Virus record (IMG/VR): IMGVR_UViG_3300021963_009993
Coordinates: 1 to 64,000 of that record
From: a virus
Length of the DNA stretch: 64,000 bases
Direction: 5' to 3' (one strand)
Position numbers and translations under genes: made by a program. Each line of letters starts with the position of its first letter. Positions within the stretch are counted from its first letter, which is position 1. Positions 32,648 to 41,494 of the stretch are shown here, piece after piece. The notes beneath the pieces are model-generated. The model ran no database searches. It was not told the origin of the DNA and worked only from the letters and a program-made list of their open reading frames with translations.

Positions 32648-34708
32648 ATGGCTTACACCACTTGGGGCGACTACTGGAACAAAAGGGATTCGTTTTCCTA
32701 CACCCCTGTGACCAATTGGTCACCATCCCGCAGCGTTAACTCCCTGTACGGGATTGACAATTACGAAGACCGCAAAACCAAGGAAAATGCGACTTCCGAA
32801 GCTTTGAGGGAGGCCTTGGAGGTCTTCCAAAAGAATGCCAACATCCTGAGCAACGACAAGGATGGTAATGAGGTCAACATCCTTGTCCGATTCAAGGGTG
32901 CCAACAACAAAGAGTTGACGGGCAACGATGTTGTACTCAACCCTGCCCTTCTTTTGAAAGGCAACAAGGTTAAAGAAGGGGATGATTATTGGGATGCAAT
33001 GGATGCCATGAATGGCAGACTGCTCCTGAAACAAGTAATTCGGCGTGAATGCAGCAAGAAGGACTTGGCTGCCTTGGCAAAGGCTCCAGTTCCTTCAAGG
33101 GACTTGTTTGCAACCCTCGCCAGCAGAATGGCTGAGGCTCAGATCAGCGAGGAATGGGTTGGTTTCCGACCCTACATGCAGAAACACGGGGAACTGTGCC
33201 ACTCTAAGGCATCTGACTTCGATGCCAACATGGAGGCAACCAAGAATAACCTTGAGCCTATCACTCAAGCGTTGTGCCACAACGCTCTCAACGAGGACAA
33301 AATCGATTTTGCAGATGCGAACCTCCATGAGGTTCAAGATTGGTTCAACAACAAAATCAACTCTATGAGGAATCTCACCCTCGAAGGGTGCAGAAGGATC
33401 GTTGAAGACTTAGAGGAGATGCTTCGCCTCAAGGAAGAGGAAAGCAAGGGCGAGGGCGAAGGTGAAGGTGAAGAGGGTGAGGGTGAAAAGTCAGAAGAAA
33501 TGGGAGGCTCACCTGAGAAGGATGGCGGTGAAGAAGCATCCTCTTCTCCCGACGACGATGAGGAGAGCAAACTTGAGGGGGGTTCCAAGTCTTCGGGGGA
33601 TGACAAAAAAGAAACCCCTGCCCCTTCGAAAGAAGAAGGCAAGGACAAGGCAACCGAGGACAAAGAATCCAAGGTCAGCGAAGAAAAACCAAAGGCCAAG
33701 GTTCCCTTTGACCGAGAGGTTTTTGATATTGCTGATGACACCATCCCCGAAGCTTCGGGAGCGGATATGGACTACTCCGCTCTTGATCCTGAGAAAATCC
33801 CTGAAGCAAAGGGTTGCTTCTCCAAAATGGAGTTTGACCGAATCATTCCCAGCGTTCTGTTGAAGCAGAACGGCAAGGGCTACAACGCCCGTATGATGGT
33901 TGACCCTTACACCGATGAAGTCAAAATCAACAACCTCTACAAAGAACACATTCAAAAAAGAAGGAATGTCATCGGTGAGGTGACCAATGCATTCCACTTC
34001 CAAAACAATGAAACCAGCTATTTTGACTACGGTCTTCAAAGCGGTGACATTGATGAGCATGCATTCACCAAGTTTGCGATGGATGATTTCGACACCATCT
34101 ACCAACGCAAGGAAGTGTTGGGCAAACCAAGCGTGTTGATTGGTCTGCTCATCGACCAGAGCGGTTCGATGGGAAGTGGCTATGAAAGCAAGATGGCTAA
34201 GGCGATTGATGTTGCCATCGTGATGAGCGAGGCGATCAAGAACCTTAACGGTGTTGAATTGTTGGTTTATGGGCATACTGCTCAAGCAAAAAGGTCTGCT
34301 GAACAGACCAACATGTTGATTTACCAAGACAAGGAGGTGAAGGAGCTTCATCATCTGAAGAATGCTTGCGCCATCTATGAGAACTTGGATGGCTATGCTA
34401 TCCAATACACCTCTGACAAGATGGCGGAGTATGACGAGGACAAAAAGATCCTCTTCGTCATCTCTGATGGTAGCCCTCATGGTCGTGATGGTTATCACGG
34501 GTACTCTGCCCTGAAGCACACCGCCAAGGCAGTCGAAACTGCCCGTAAGAAGGGCATCAAGGTGTTTGGGATTGGCATTGCGAATGCTTATGACCAAGAC
34601 ACCAGCGACATCCTGTTTGGAAAGGGGAACGGGGTTGTGATTGGGGATGTTGAATCCTCGATTGGAATCCTGACCCGCAAGATTAAGAGTTTCATCAACA
34701 ACCTGTAG
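32648..34708 (+). CDS. CobT-like VWA domain protein
   Basis: 686 residues from ATG 32648 after GGAGGGT. The C-terminal VWA domain has the MIDAS motif D-Q-S-G-S near residue 502 (LLIDQSGSMGSG) and further MIDAS residues. Between about 260 and 350 lies a very acidic, Ser/Pro/Lys-rich linker, typical of CobT-like proteins. An N-terminal region is helical. Likely partner of the AAA+ ATPase upstream, forming a chelatase-like or remodelling complex. Function in phages is unknown. Confidence 0.85.
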   Translation: MAYTTWGDYWNKRDSFSYTPVTNWSPSRSVNSLYGIDNYEDRKTKENATSEALREALEVFQKNANILSNDKDGNEVNILVRFKGANNKELTGNDVVLNPALLLKGNKVKEGDDYWDAMDAMNGRLLLKQVIRRECSKKDLAALAKAPVPSRDLFATLASRMAEAQISEEWVGFRPYMQKHGELCHSKASDFDANMEATKNNLEPITQALCHNALNEDKIDFADANLHEVQDWFNNKINSMRNLTLEGCRRIVEDLEEMLRLKEEESKGEGEGEGEEGEGEKSEEMGGSPEKDGGEEASSSPDDDEESKLEGGSKSSGDDKKETPAPSKEEGKDKATEDKESKVSEEKPKAKVPFDREVFDIADDTIPEASGADMDYSALDPEKIPEAKGCFSKMEFDRIIPSVLLKQNGKGYNARMMVDPYTDEVKINNLYKEHIQKRRNVIGEVTNAFHFQNNETSYFDYGLQSGDIDEHAFTKFAMDDFDTIYQRKEVLGKPSVLIGLLIDQSGSMGSGYESKMAKAIDVAIVMSEAIKNLNGVELLVYGHTAQAKRSAEQTNMLIYQDKEVKELHHLKNACAIYENLDGYAIQYTSDKMAEYDEDKKILFVISDGSPHGRDGYHGYSALKHTAKAVETARKKGIKVFGIGIANAYDQDTSDILFGKGNGVVIGDVESSIGILTRKIKSFINNL

Positions 34709-34752
34709 ATGATTGGTGGATTGAGTGAAACCAAACAAAGGAGGAAACAGTC

Positions 34753-35199
34753 ATGGCAGCAGAATACACCCCCATCTCCCTGAATGAAATGAAAGAGGTC
34801 TTGGAGCCTCTCGGGTTCACCGTTGTTCAAATGAATGGTGTACGGGAGGTGGTCTTTGGAAAACGAGTTGACCAAGAGGGTGCTGATCCCCTTTCCTTGA
34901 GGGTATTTTCGTCGATTGAGGCGGGTATCTCCCGTGAGTGCGGTGCTGATGCCATTCGGGTTCAGCTAGCCTCAAAACTCAAAAATGGGGCTATTAAAAT
35001 CGTTGGCAAACAAAAGCGGGTGAATCGAACCCAAGGGTGGAAAGATAACCTTTTGGAAAGGGTGAATCATTTAGAGGCAATGATGGGGCCAGTTTGTCCT
35101 TGTGGGGCACATATGGTCGAACGCAAAGGCAAGAATGGTTTCTTTTGGGGATGCTGCCGTTTTCCCGATTGTCGGCAAACGATGAAGATCGTGGAGTGA
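34753..35199 (+). CDS. protein with C-terminal topoisomerase-type zinc ribbon
   Basis: 148 residues, ATG after AAGGAGG. The C-terminus has CPCGAHMVERKGKNGFFWGC then C-R-F-P-D-C, a zf-C4_Topoisom type ribbon. The N-terminal 90 residues are not recognised. The same type of ribbon starts the helicase at 36995. It may bind single-stranded DNA. The 3' end is partly repeated downstream. Confidence 0.65.
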   Translation: MAAEYTPISLNEMKEVLEPLGFTVVQMNGVREVVFGKRVDQEGADPLSLRVFSSIEAGISRECGADAIRVQLASKLKNGAIKIVGKQKRVNRTQGWKDNLLERVNHLEAMMGPVCPCGAHMVERKGKNGFFWGCCRFPDCRQTMKIVE

Positions 35200-35274
35200 G
35201 TGAGTGAGTGAGTGAATGTGTGCATAGTCACACCCCCGATTGTCGAGAAACCATGAAGATCGTGGAGTGAGTGT
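35166..35274. repeat. partial duplication of a gene end with GAGT run
   Basis: The last about 38 bases of the 34753 gene (GATTGTCG...ATCGTGGAGTGAGTG) recur at 35237-35274. Between them lies a run of GAGT units (35196-35217) and a TCACACC word that recurs near 35370. Confidence 0.65.
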
Positions 35275-35310
35275 CGATATGTGACCCAGCTATATCATCA
35301 AGAACATATC

Positions 35311-35365
35311 CACAAGTCGCATATCGACATGTCCATATCGACACATCTGCGACTTGTGTTTTTTT
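35311..35365 (+). terminator. long-stem terminator
   Basis: CACAAGTCGCA at 35311 pairs with TGCGACTTGTG at 35348, followed by T7. The loop contains TATCGACA twice in inverted and direct order. Confidence 0.75.
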
Positions 35366-35419
35366 GAGTGAATGTGTGCGTAGGTCACATACTGACCAAT
35401 CATCATGAGGTTTACAACC

Positions 35420-36025
35420 ATGAAACCAGTAATGACTCCGATTATTGTTTCAGTTGATGATTTGATTGATGAGATTAATGTACTCCGCAAGAGGGTTACT
35501 GCTGTATCAACCATAAAGGGAAGTACTGAGTTGGTTTCTTTTACTGCATTCACTCCTGTTGAGTTATTGAGGGATACTGGCAATCCTTATTTGGAACGAA
35601 ACATATGGAAGTTATCAAAGGTTAGTGCAATCGTTGGCAACTTCAGTTACACCAAGATCATCAACAACAGACTTAAACAAGAATGGGCATCATCATCTAG
35701 TCATCATCCAGTTCCTCCTCGTTTCGTTGCCAAGAAAAGGGCGTGGGGTATCAGTCGAGTTGGTCAACCTTTTGTTGAACATCGTGGTGATGAAAACTAT
35801 GCCTTGAGAGTTATTGTCAACAAGGTTCTTTCCAAACCAATCTTTTATGAAATAAAAACGGATGGCAAACATGTTGTATTGCGAGGCAATGTTGGCAAAT
35901 GGGTAAGGAAGAAGAATCCACCCAAGACCCAAAAGCTTTTAAAGAACAAAGTTATTTATCGAGATTATTGGCCTGAGAATATCCGTGAAATCAAAATCAA
36001 TGGCAAACATCTCATCATCCGCTAA
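35420..36025 (+). CDS. hypothetical protein (201 aa)
   Basis: ATG 35420 is chosen because GAGGTTT lies ahead. MKPVMTPIIVSVDDLIDEIN with a basic second half ending KINGKHLIIR. Repeats of the KxDGKHVVLR-like strand occur twice (IKTDGKHVVLR, IKINGKHLIIR). Function unknown. Confidence 0.6.
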   Translation: MKPVMTPIIVSVDDLIDEINVLRKRVTAVSTIKGSTELVSFTAFTPVELLRDTGNPYLERNIWKLSKVSAIVGNFSYTKIINNRLKQEWASSSSHHPVPPRFVAKKRAWGISRVGQPFVEHRGDENYALRVIVNKVLSKPIFYEIKTDGKHVVLRGNVGKWVRKKNPPKTQKLLKNKVIYRDYWPENIREIKINGKHLIIR

Positions 36026-36172
36026 TCAACAACCAATCATCATCAATAAATTTATCCTGTACATAGTCACACAATTGCCAACGCTGTCATGACAATAAAA
36101 TATTAAATAACTATTGTGAAAATAAAATAAAACATACTACTACTAAATGTGTAGCCATATCTGAAATCAATC

Positions 36173-36337
36173 ATGAAGACCAAAAAAGAAATCGAATCAA
36201 TAATCAAAGAATACGAGATGTACTGTATTAGCCTGAACATAATTGGCTACACAAACATCAGCAACAAATTCAAAACACTTATTGAACTAATCAAAGAAAA
36301 CATGTTGCCTGAAGAACAGGATACTCTCACCAATTGA
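36173..36337 (+). CDS. small hypothetical protein (54 aa)
   Basis: MKTKKEIESIIKEYEMYCIS... to TGA 36335-36337. Mostly helical. No good ribosome-binding site, but it is the only clear frame in this noncoding stretch. Confidence 0.35.
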   Translation: MKTKKEIESIIKEYEMYCISLNIIGYTNISNKFKTLIELIKENMLPEEQDTLTN

Positions 36338-36356
36338 TTCAACAAAACTTTTTTAA

Positions 36357-36490
36357 GATTTATAAAACATAAACCATATCGTTTAGTGGTAGACTACTTT
36401 TGTAGCTTATTTGAATTTTTATAATTTATAAAACATAAAAAAACAATCAATAATGAAAGACTAGTTTTATAGCTTATTCAAGAAATTTAA
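36357..36490. repeat. degenerate direct repeat of about 66 bp
   Basis: ATAAAACATAAA and AGACTA-TTTT-TAGCTTATT recur at about 66-bp distance (36362 and 36428). ATAAAACATAAA occurs again near 40324. Confidence 0.55.
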
Positions 36491-36540
36491 AATTTAAAAA
36501 TCATAAAAACTTTTTAAGATTTTTAAAATCAAATACAAAT

Positions 36541-36735
36541 CATATCCTCAAATAATTATTAGTTGTGCGTAATCCTCTTAAGAATTTAATTCTTAAGAAG
36601 AATTAAATTCTTAAGTCTTAAGACTTAAATTCTTAATTCTTAAAGACATTAGCACACCAAATAATTAAATCCCATAAAGACACCCGAACAGGTAGAAAAA
36701 TTTAAACCCCCCAATGCACACCCAATAATTATTTT
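36541..36735. repeat. palindrome cluster with flanking AATTATT-GTGTGC motifs
   Basis: CTTAAGAATTTAATTCTTAAG-type palindromes repeat at 36577-36646, so the strands can fold on each other. They are flanked by the TTGTGC motif (36550) and its reverse (36650, 36714). AT-rich; no gene. A candidate replication-origin or regulatory stretch. Confidence 0.55.
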
Positions 36736-36862
36736 CCAAATAGCTACCAAAGTCGGTAGACAATACATCCCCCATTAATAGGCAACCAATTAATTTTGAT
36801 ATCTTTTGATATCAATCAAACCTCTCTGGAAACGCAGAGTGCTGGAAAACAAGGGGTTTTGT

Positions 36863-36930
36863 GGTATATCACTTTATATCAAAAGATATATTTACAAATG
36901 TTGCTGGGTTCTGGAAGGGCGAAAACACTA
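36863..36930 (+). promoter_or_regulatory. phased-decamer promoter 10
   Basis: Three decamers, GTTGC at 36900 and AACACTA at 36924 (offset 24), before the helicase gene. The A tract is ACAAAT. Confidence 0.75.
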
Positions 36931-36994
36931 GTTTCACGCTGGAAACACTTCGTCCCAGCGAAGGGAATCACAACTCCCAGTCGAGGATTTTTCG

Positions 36995-38779
36995 ATGAAG
37001 ACCAACACCAAGACCGCTGCTTCCACCAACGCCAACACCTGCCCCCGTTGTGGCAAGGACATGAGCCTTCGCAATGGCAAATTTGGGCAGTTCATGGGCT
37101 GCACGGGTTTCCCCCGTTGCAACTACACCCAGAAGGTTGGTGCTGCTCCGAAAGCAGCGAAGGCACCAGTTCAAATCAAGCTGCTCAAGGGGAGCCCTGA
37201 GCAAGAAGCGATTTGGCAAGTCATGGGCACCACTACTGACCACATTGTGGTCAACGCTCTTGCGGGGTGTGGCAAAACCACAACCATCATCCAGTCCCTG
37301 TTCCGCATCGACCTTTCTAAGGTTCATGCTGCCTATATGTGTTTCAACGCTTCGATCCGAAAGGAGATGGAAGCACGGTCACCTGAAGGGGTGACTGTCG
37401 TTGGTCTGCACCAGTACGGCAAGCGGGCACTCGCCAATCGTTTTTCCAACCACACCGTGGATGACAACAAATACCACAACCTCTTCCAAGAAATGTTCCC
37501 CTTCACGGGCGTGGAGGGGAGCAAGGAAGAGGCGAAGTATTGGCTGATCGCCAAATTGGTACTTGAACTTGTCAGCAAGTGCCAGAATTTCCTCCTTGCG
37601 GGGGATGCGAAAGACCTCGACTTCTTGGTCGATCACTTCTCCATCGAGTTCGATGGTGAGATCGGTACTGACGGTGAAGTGGTAAAAGCCACCAAAGAGG
37701 ATGTTTATCCTCTCGTTCCCCAGTTGATGGCGAAGGGTCTTAAGAAGACCAATGTCATCTCCTACAACGATATGTTGTGGATGCCCATCGTGTTGGGTTG
37801 CCAGCTGCCCACATTTGACCTCGTCTGTGTAGACGAAGCGCAAGACCTCAACGCTGTTCAACATGCATTGGTCATGGCAGCGATTGCCAAGGGTCAGCGG
37901 ATGATGGTTGTTGGCGACCCCAATCAAGCCATCTATGGCTTTAGGGGCTCCGACACCGAATCGATGGAAACCCTTTCCAACCTTCTGTCCATGACCAAGC
38001 GCAAGGTTTCGGTCATGCCTCTGACCGAATCTCGTCGCTGCTCCCAAGCGGTTGGTCGTGAGGCTCAGAAGTGGGTGCCTGAGTTTCGGGTTCACCCCGA
38101 CAACGCCGAGGGGATGGTTGCCACTTCAACCATCGACAAACTCCTTGATGAGAAGCGCATCACCAAGGGCAACATGGCGGTGTGCCGATTCAATGCGCCC
38201 ATCGTCAAGCTTGCGTACTCTCTCATCGCACAGAAGATTCCTGTGCATTTCATTGGGCGTGAGTTTGGTCGGGGCATCCTGACCCTCGCCAAGAAATTCA
38301 TCAAGGGCAAGACCCTTGAGGGCATGATGGAGAAACTTGTTGCTTGGAAAGAGGGGCAACTCAATCGGCTCGCCACCAAGTCTGCCAAGGGGCAGAACAT
38401 GGACAAGGAAGTCCAAGCGATCTGCGACAAGGCAGCAAGTGTTTCGATATTCATCGAGGAGGCGATGGCTGCAAATTCGGAGGACAAAAGTCTTTCTTTG
38501 TCCCCCGTTGATGTTCTGACCGAGATTGGAAACTTCTTCGGTCTGAACAATGGCAAGAGCGACGAGGAGCATGAGAAGGGAGGGAACGACAAGTTCCGCA
38601 TCTCTTCGGTTCATCAAGCCAAGGGGCTTGAAGCTCAAGAGGTCATTTGGGTTAACCCCGATGCGACCATGAAGGTCAAGAAGGCATGGCAACTCAAGCA
38701 AGAGGACAACCTCAAGTATGTTGCTGCCACCCGTGCCATCCTGAATCTTTGGAAGATTCAGATCAGCACCGACAAGTAA
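36995..38779 (+). CDS. UvrD/Rep-like SF1 helicase with N-terminal zinc ribbon
   Basis: 594 residues, ATG after GAGGATTT. Zinc ribbon at C16-x2-C19...C36-x5-C42 (topoisomerase type). Walker A ALAGCGKTT near 88, DEAQD near 280, GDPNQAIYGFRG near 307, SSVHQAKGLE near 538 and YVAATRA near 575. These are SF1A helicase motifs I, II, III, V and VI. It would unwind DNA in replication, repair or recombination. The ribbon fusion is unusual. Transcribed from promoter 10. Confidence 0.9.
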   Translation: MKTNTKTAASTNANTCPRCGKDMSLRNGKFGQFMGCTGFPRCNYTQKVGAAPKAAKAPVQIKLLKGSPEQEAIWQVMGTTTDHIVVNALAGCGKTTTIIQSLFRIDLSKVHAAYMCFNASIRKEMEARSPEGVTVVGLHQYGKRALANRFSNHTVDDNKYHNLFQEMFPFTGVEGSKEEAKYWLIAKLVLELVSKCQNFLLAGDAKDLDFLVDHFSIEFDGEIGTDGEVVKATKEDVYPLVPQLMAKGLKKTNVISYNDMLWMPIVLGCQLPTFDLVCVDEAQDLNAVQHALVMAAIAKGQRMMVVGDPNQAIYGFRGSDTESMETLSNLLSMTKRKVSVMPLTESRRCSQAVGREAQKWVPEFRVHPDNAEGMVATSTIDKLLDEKRITKGNMAVCRFNAPIVKLAYSLIAQKIPVHFIGREFGRGILTLAKKFIKGKTLEGMMEKLVAWKEGQLNRLATKSAKGQNMDKEVQAICDKAASVSIFIEEAMAANSEDKSLSLSPVDVLTEIGNFFGLNNGKSDEEHEKGGNDKFRISSVHQAKGLEAQEVIWVNPDATMKVKKAWQLKQEDNLKYVAATRAILNLWKIQISTDK

Positions 38780-38803
38780 GACCTCATAGGTCTTCTTTTC
38801 CCC

Positions 38804-38837
38804 GCCCCCAAGGAAAAAATCCTTGGGGGCTTTTTTT
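38804..38837 (+). terminator. intrinsic terminator
   Basis: GCCCCCAAGGA pairs with TCCTTGGGGGC, followed by T7, after the helicase gene. Confidence 0.9.
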
Positions 38838-38860
38838 ATTACCCTATAAACTACCTTCCA

Positions 38861-39033
38861 ACTCCGCAATAAAAATAAAAATTATACTTGTACTTGCAAA
38901 CCCATCAATAAAACATTAACCACCATATGACTCCGCAATAAAAATAAAAATTATACTTGTACTTGCAAACCCATCAATAAAACATTAACCACCATATGAC
39001 TCCGCAATAAAAATAAAAATTATACTTGTACTT
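38861..39033. repeat. 69-bp tandem repeat, 2.5 copies
   Basis: Unit starts ACTCCGCAAT at 38861, 38930 and 38999; the first two copies are virtually identical, the third is truncated after about 35 bases. Each contains ATTATACTTGTAC, also seen (in modified form) at 40370. Confidence 0.9.
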
Positions 39034-39183
39034 TGGACTAGTCATTTTTTCCTTAAGTTTCCTTAATGTCAATTTTGCGTTTTAAGCCATTCATTTCATC
39101 AGGCGACTTCTGACTCATCCCCAAGGCAGAAGTGCCCTAAAAACGCAATCTAGGCCTGTTTATTAGGCCTTTGGCAGCTTTTT

Positions 39184-39285
39184 CATCAAACTGGAAACCA
39201 CTTATGCCCACCCTCATCTGGGAGGGGTCGATGCGGAATGCATCAAGCTGGAAACCTATTATGCCCACCCTCATCTGGGAGGGGT
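39184..39285 (+). repeat. two tandem leader elements with CTGGAAACC and hairpin
   Basis: Copies at 39184-39228 and 39241-39285. Each has CATCAA-CTGGAAACC then TATGCCCACCCTCATCTGGG, in which ACCCTC pairs with GAGGGG-T. A weaker third copy lies at 40426 (CATAAATTTGGAAACCCTAT). They precede the genes at 39304 and 40529. Confidence 0.75.
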
Positions 39286-39303
39286 TCAACAACGGAGGTT
39301 CAG

Positions 39304-39684
39304 ATGACAGAAGGCATGACGAGCAGCATCTACGAAGTGGTACTGACCAGCATGGCGAAGTACGAGGTGAGGTACGAACACAACTACACGACCTTCAAGA
39401 CCAAGCGATTCCGAGTATTGGTCAGATGGGGTGAGGGGACGATGAATGTCGCCCTCTATCACCGAAATGGATGGACAGCAGTCGATGGCAGCAGAGTAGT
39501 TCCACTCCACAACAAGGAAGGCCAGACCATCGGTGAGATGCTGACTGAGACACTCAAATGGATTCCTTGGGAATACACGATGCCTGCAATTCAAGCGGTG
39601 TATCACCTGCGTTCCGACAGAGATGGTTTCTACGACTACCGCACCCTCAACGGGCTCCTTGGGGACTGCCAGTTGATTGACTAA
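39304..39684 (+). CDS. hypothetical protein (126 aa), paralogue of 39725
   Basis: ATG 39304 after CGGAGGTTC. Contains SSIYEVVLTSMAKYEVRYEH and an IYE-V-L pattern shared with the next gene. Beta-rich. Function unknown. Preceded by the CTGGAAACC repeats. Confidence 0.55.
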   Translation: MTEGMTSSIYEVVLTSMAKYEVRYEHNYTTFKTKRFRVLVRWGEGTMNVALYHRNGWTAVDGSRVVPLHNKEGQTIGEMLTETLKWIPWEYTMPAIQAVYHLRSDRDGFYDYRTLNGLLGDCQLID

Positions 39685-39724
39685 TCCAGCTTCATCACCA
39701 GTTCAAACACTAGGAGGATTGACT

Positions 39725-40069
39725 ATGGCTACTGTGAGCAACCTGTACGAGGTCACCCTGAAGGAAGTCGCAGAGTTCTACACCTATGCCAACAGCAAGG
39801 GGAACACACAGAAGACCATGCGATTTGGACTATGGGTACACCAGCTTGAGAAGGTCGGCAAATACGAAAGCGGACTAGTAGAGTCGGATTTGTTATGCGA
39901 GGGCAAATCGATTCGCTATCAGTTCACCGATGGAGCGAATGGATGCCATCCCTTCGCTCCCGACCGCATTCACCAGATTGTGATGACCTACCTGAGTAAG
40001 CTCAACTTCGTTGGAGCATTGCCTCCCAAGATCAAGCAGATTCAGATGCTATGCACCCTCGATGACTAA
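39725..40069 (+). CDS. hypothetical protein (114 aa), paralogue of 39304
   Basis: ATG 39725 after TAGGAGGAT. MATVSNLYEVTLKEVAEFYT and MRFGLWVHQLEKVGK align with 39304. Function unknown. Confidence 0.55.
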   Translation: MATVSNLYEVTLKEVAEFYTYANSKGNTQKTMRFGLWVHQLEKVGKYESGLVESDLLCEGKSIRYQFTDGANGCHPFAPDRIHQIVMTYLSKLNFVGALPPKIKQIQMLCTLDD

Positions 40070-40107
40070 TCCACAGCACCAGATACCAATCTGGTGCTTT
40101 TCTTTTT

Positions 40108-40196
40108 TCACAAATCAACAACTCATCCATCCACACTCACAAATCAACAACTCATCCATCCACACTTCACAAATCAACAACTCACCCATCCACACT
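40108..40196. repeat. three tandem copies of a 29-30 bp unit
   Basis: TCACAAATCAACAACTCATC starts at 40108, 40137 and 40167. Likely noncoding; lies after the 39725 gene. Confidence 0.85.
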
Positions 40197-40528
40197 CACT
40201 CATCCACATATCCACATACCTACATAATCAATAAAAGCTCTATTGTATATCCACTATTTGTTGATCAATAACTTTCAACAAACAAAAATCAAACAACATT
40301 CAAAAGTATTATTTTTATGATTTATAAAACATAAAGCACCTTGATTATCTTCAGATAAGTTTAAAATTTATACTTGTGCAAAAGCCCATCGTTTTTTGAT
40401 TAAGGAAAAGCAAGGAATAAAAATGCATAAATTTGGAAACCCTATATGCCCTACTTGGGTCTATGGTGCATGATGGTATTAGGTCGATGTTCATGGTGAG
40501 CATCGAATGTGATGGGAGGTGGATGATG

Positions 40529-40867
40529 ATGAATCGGATCGATAACGATGCTGCCCGTGAGGGTGCGTCACTCAATTGGCTTCGCCTCAATGGTCTTGTT
40601 GACGAGTCAATAACTCGTCATCTCAAGGCAAAAGCATTGTCTTCCAAGGACAAGCGCAAACGCCTGACGAGGGTGACCAAACGCTACATGGTCGAAACGA
40701 TTGCCCTCGACCTCGTCACCATCGGGCGGGTGATGGATGAGGTGATGATTGTTTCCGAAAAGCGGTTTGTTCGCCAAGAGTGGCGGGATTCCAAGGTCGA
40801 TTCCCTCATGCGGAAACTTCGCCCTTACCTGAAGCGGGTGATCACCATGAGGGCCAAACTGGCCTAG
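40529..40867 (+). CDS. hypothetical protein (112 aa)
   Basis: ATG 40529 placed 8 bases after GGGAGGTGG; ATG 40523 also possible. Basic (KDKRKRLTRVTKRYMVETIA), helical, possibly DNA-binding. No family recognised. Upstream is the third CTGGAAACC-like element. A terminator follows. Confidence 0.5.
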   Translation: MNRIDNDAAREGASLNWLRLNGLVDESITRHLKAKALSSKDKRKRLTRVTKRYMVETIALDLVTIGRVMDEVMIVSEKRFVRQEWRDSKVDSLMRKLRPYLKRVITMRAKLA

Positions 40868-40889
40868 CCTCGCAAAACCTAACCCAACG

Positions 40890-40923
40890 CCCCCGGATGG
40901 TTCACTCCATCCGGGGGTTTTTT
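40890..40923 (+). terminator. intrinsic terminator
   Basis: CCCCCGGATGG pairs with CCATCCGGGGG, followed by T6. Confidence 0.9.
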
Positions 40924-40929
40924 ATTTAT

Positions 40930-41210
40930 CTCAATATATCTTTTGATATACACAAAACATTACTGATCTGGAGCTTGGTGGATAGGGTGAGGGGTTCGCA
41001 TAGCGATTGCGTTGTCGATTTTGGGCTTTAAATCGATTTAGATGGGTGAGGTAAGGGGATGGTAGCACCAAAGGCTCCAAATCGATTTAAAGCGATTTTA
41101 AACCCATTTAAAAAATATGGTATGAATATATCCACATATATCTACATCGACAAATTCCTAATAACACATATAGGTTGATATATTTGGATATACAAGTATA
41201 TCGGCAAATT
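40930..41210. other. noncoding region with orphan decamer arrays
   Basis: Arrays with 10-bp period: AATATATC/TTGATATA at 40930, GAATATATC/ACATATATC at 41121, and three units from TTGATATAT at 41173. None is followed by GTTGT/TACACTA. The region also holds AAATCGATTT palindromes at about 41029 and 41078. No convincing gene. Confidence 0.55.
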
Positions 41211-41273
41211 GGAATTGGGCATTTGTACAACGAATAATTAATAGTGGATATGCGGAGTGTTAATTAATAATTA

Positions 41274-41376
41274 TCGCAAATAATTTATGAGTATTAAATA
41301 AAAAAGATTTAAGACTTATAAAATCGCAAATGATTTATGAGTATTAAATAAAAAAGAATTTAAGACTTACAAAATC
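41274..41376. repeat. two tandem copies of a 50-bp unit
   Basis: TCGCAAATAATTTATGAGTA and its near copy start at 41274 and 41324; the second has one more A and a few substitutions. AT-rich, no gene. Confidence 0.85.
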
Positions 41377-41494
41377 TTTGATTCAATTTAAAATATAAGA
41401 TGAGTATTCATACTTTTTGATAATTATTATTTGTACAAATGGGTTCAAACCATTTAATAGTTTGCGTATAGTCAATTAATTGTTAGGTGTACAC

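Noticed and set aside
31126-34708. CobS/CobT names taken as evidence for cobalamin synthesis
   Set aside because: Only the AAA+/VWA architecture is shared; no other cobalamin genes are present, so the pair is described by domain.
33509-34738. 409-codon antisense open frame opposite the VWA gene
   Set aside because: Created by acidic and Ser/Lys-rich codons of the VWA gene read backwards; no motif.
37379-38869. Several long antisense frames opposite the helicase
   Set aside because: Composition shadows; no start signals, and the plus strand is a complete SF1 helicase.
38861-39033. 69-bp repeats considered as CRISPR array
   Set aside because: Tandem without unique spacers, only 2.5 copies, no cas genes nearby.
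40108-40196. 29-30 bp repeats considered as CRISPR
   Set aside because: Contiguous repeats, no spacers; simple tandem duplication.
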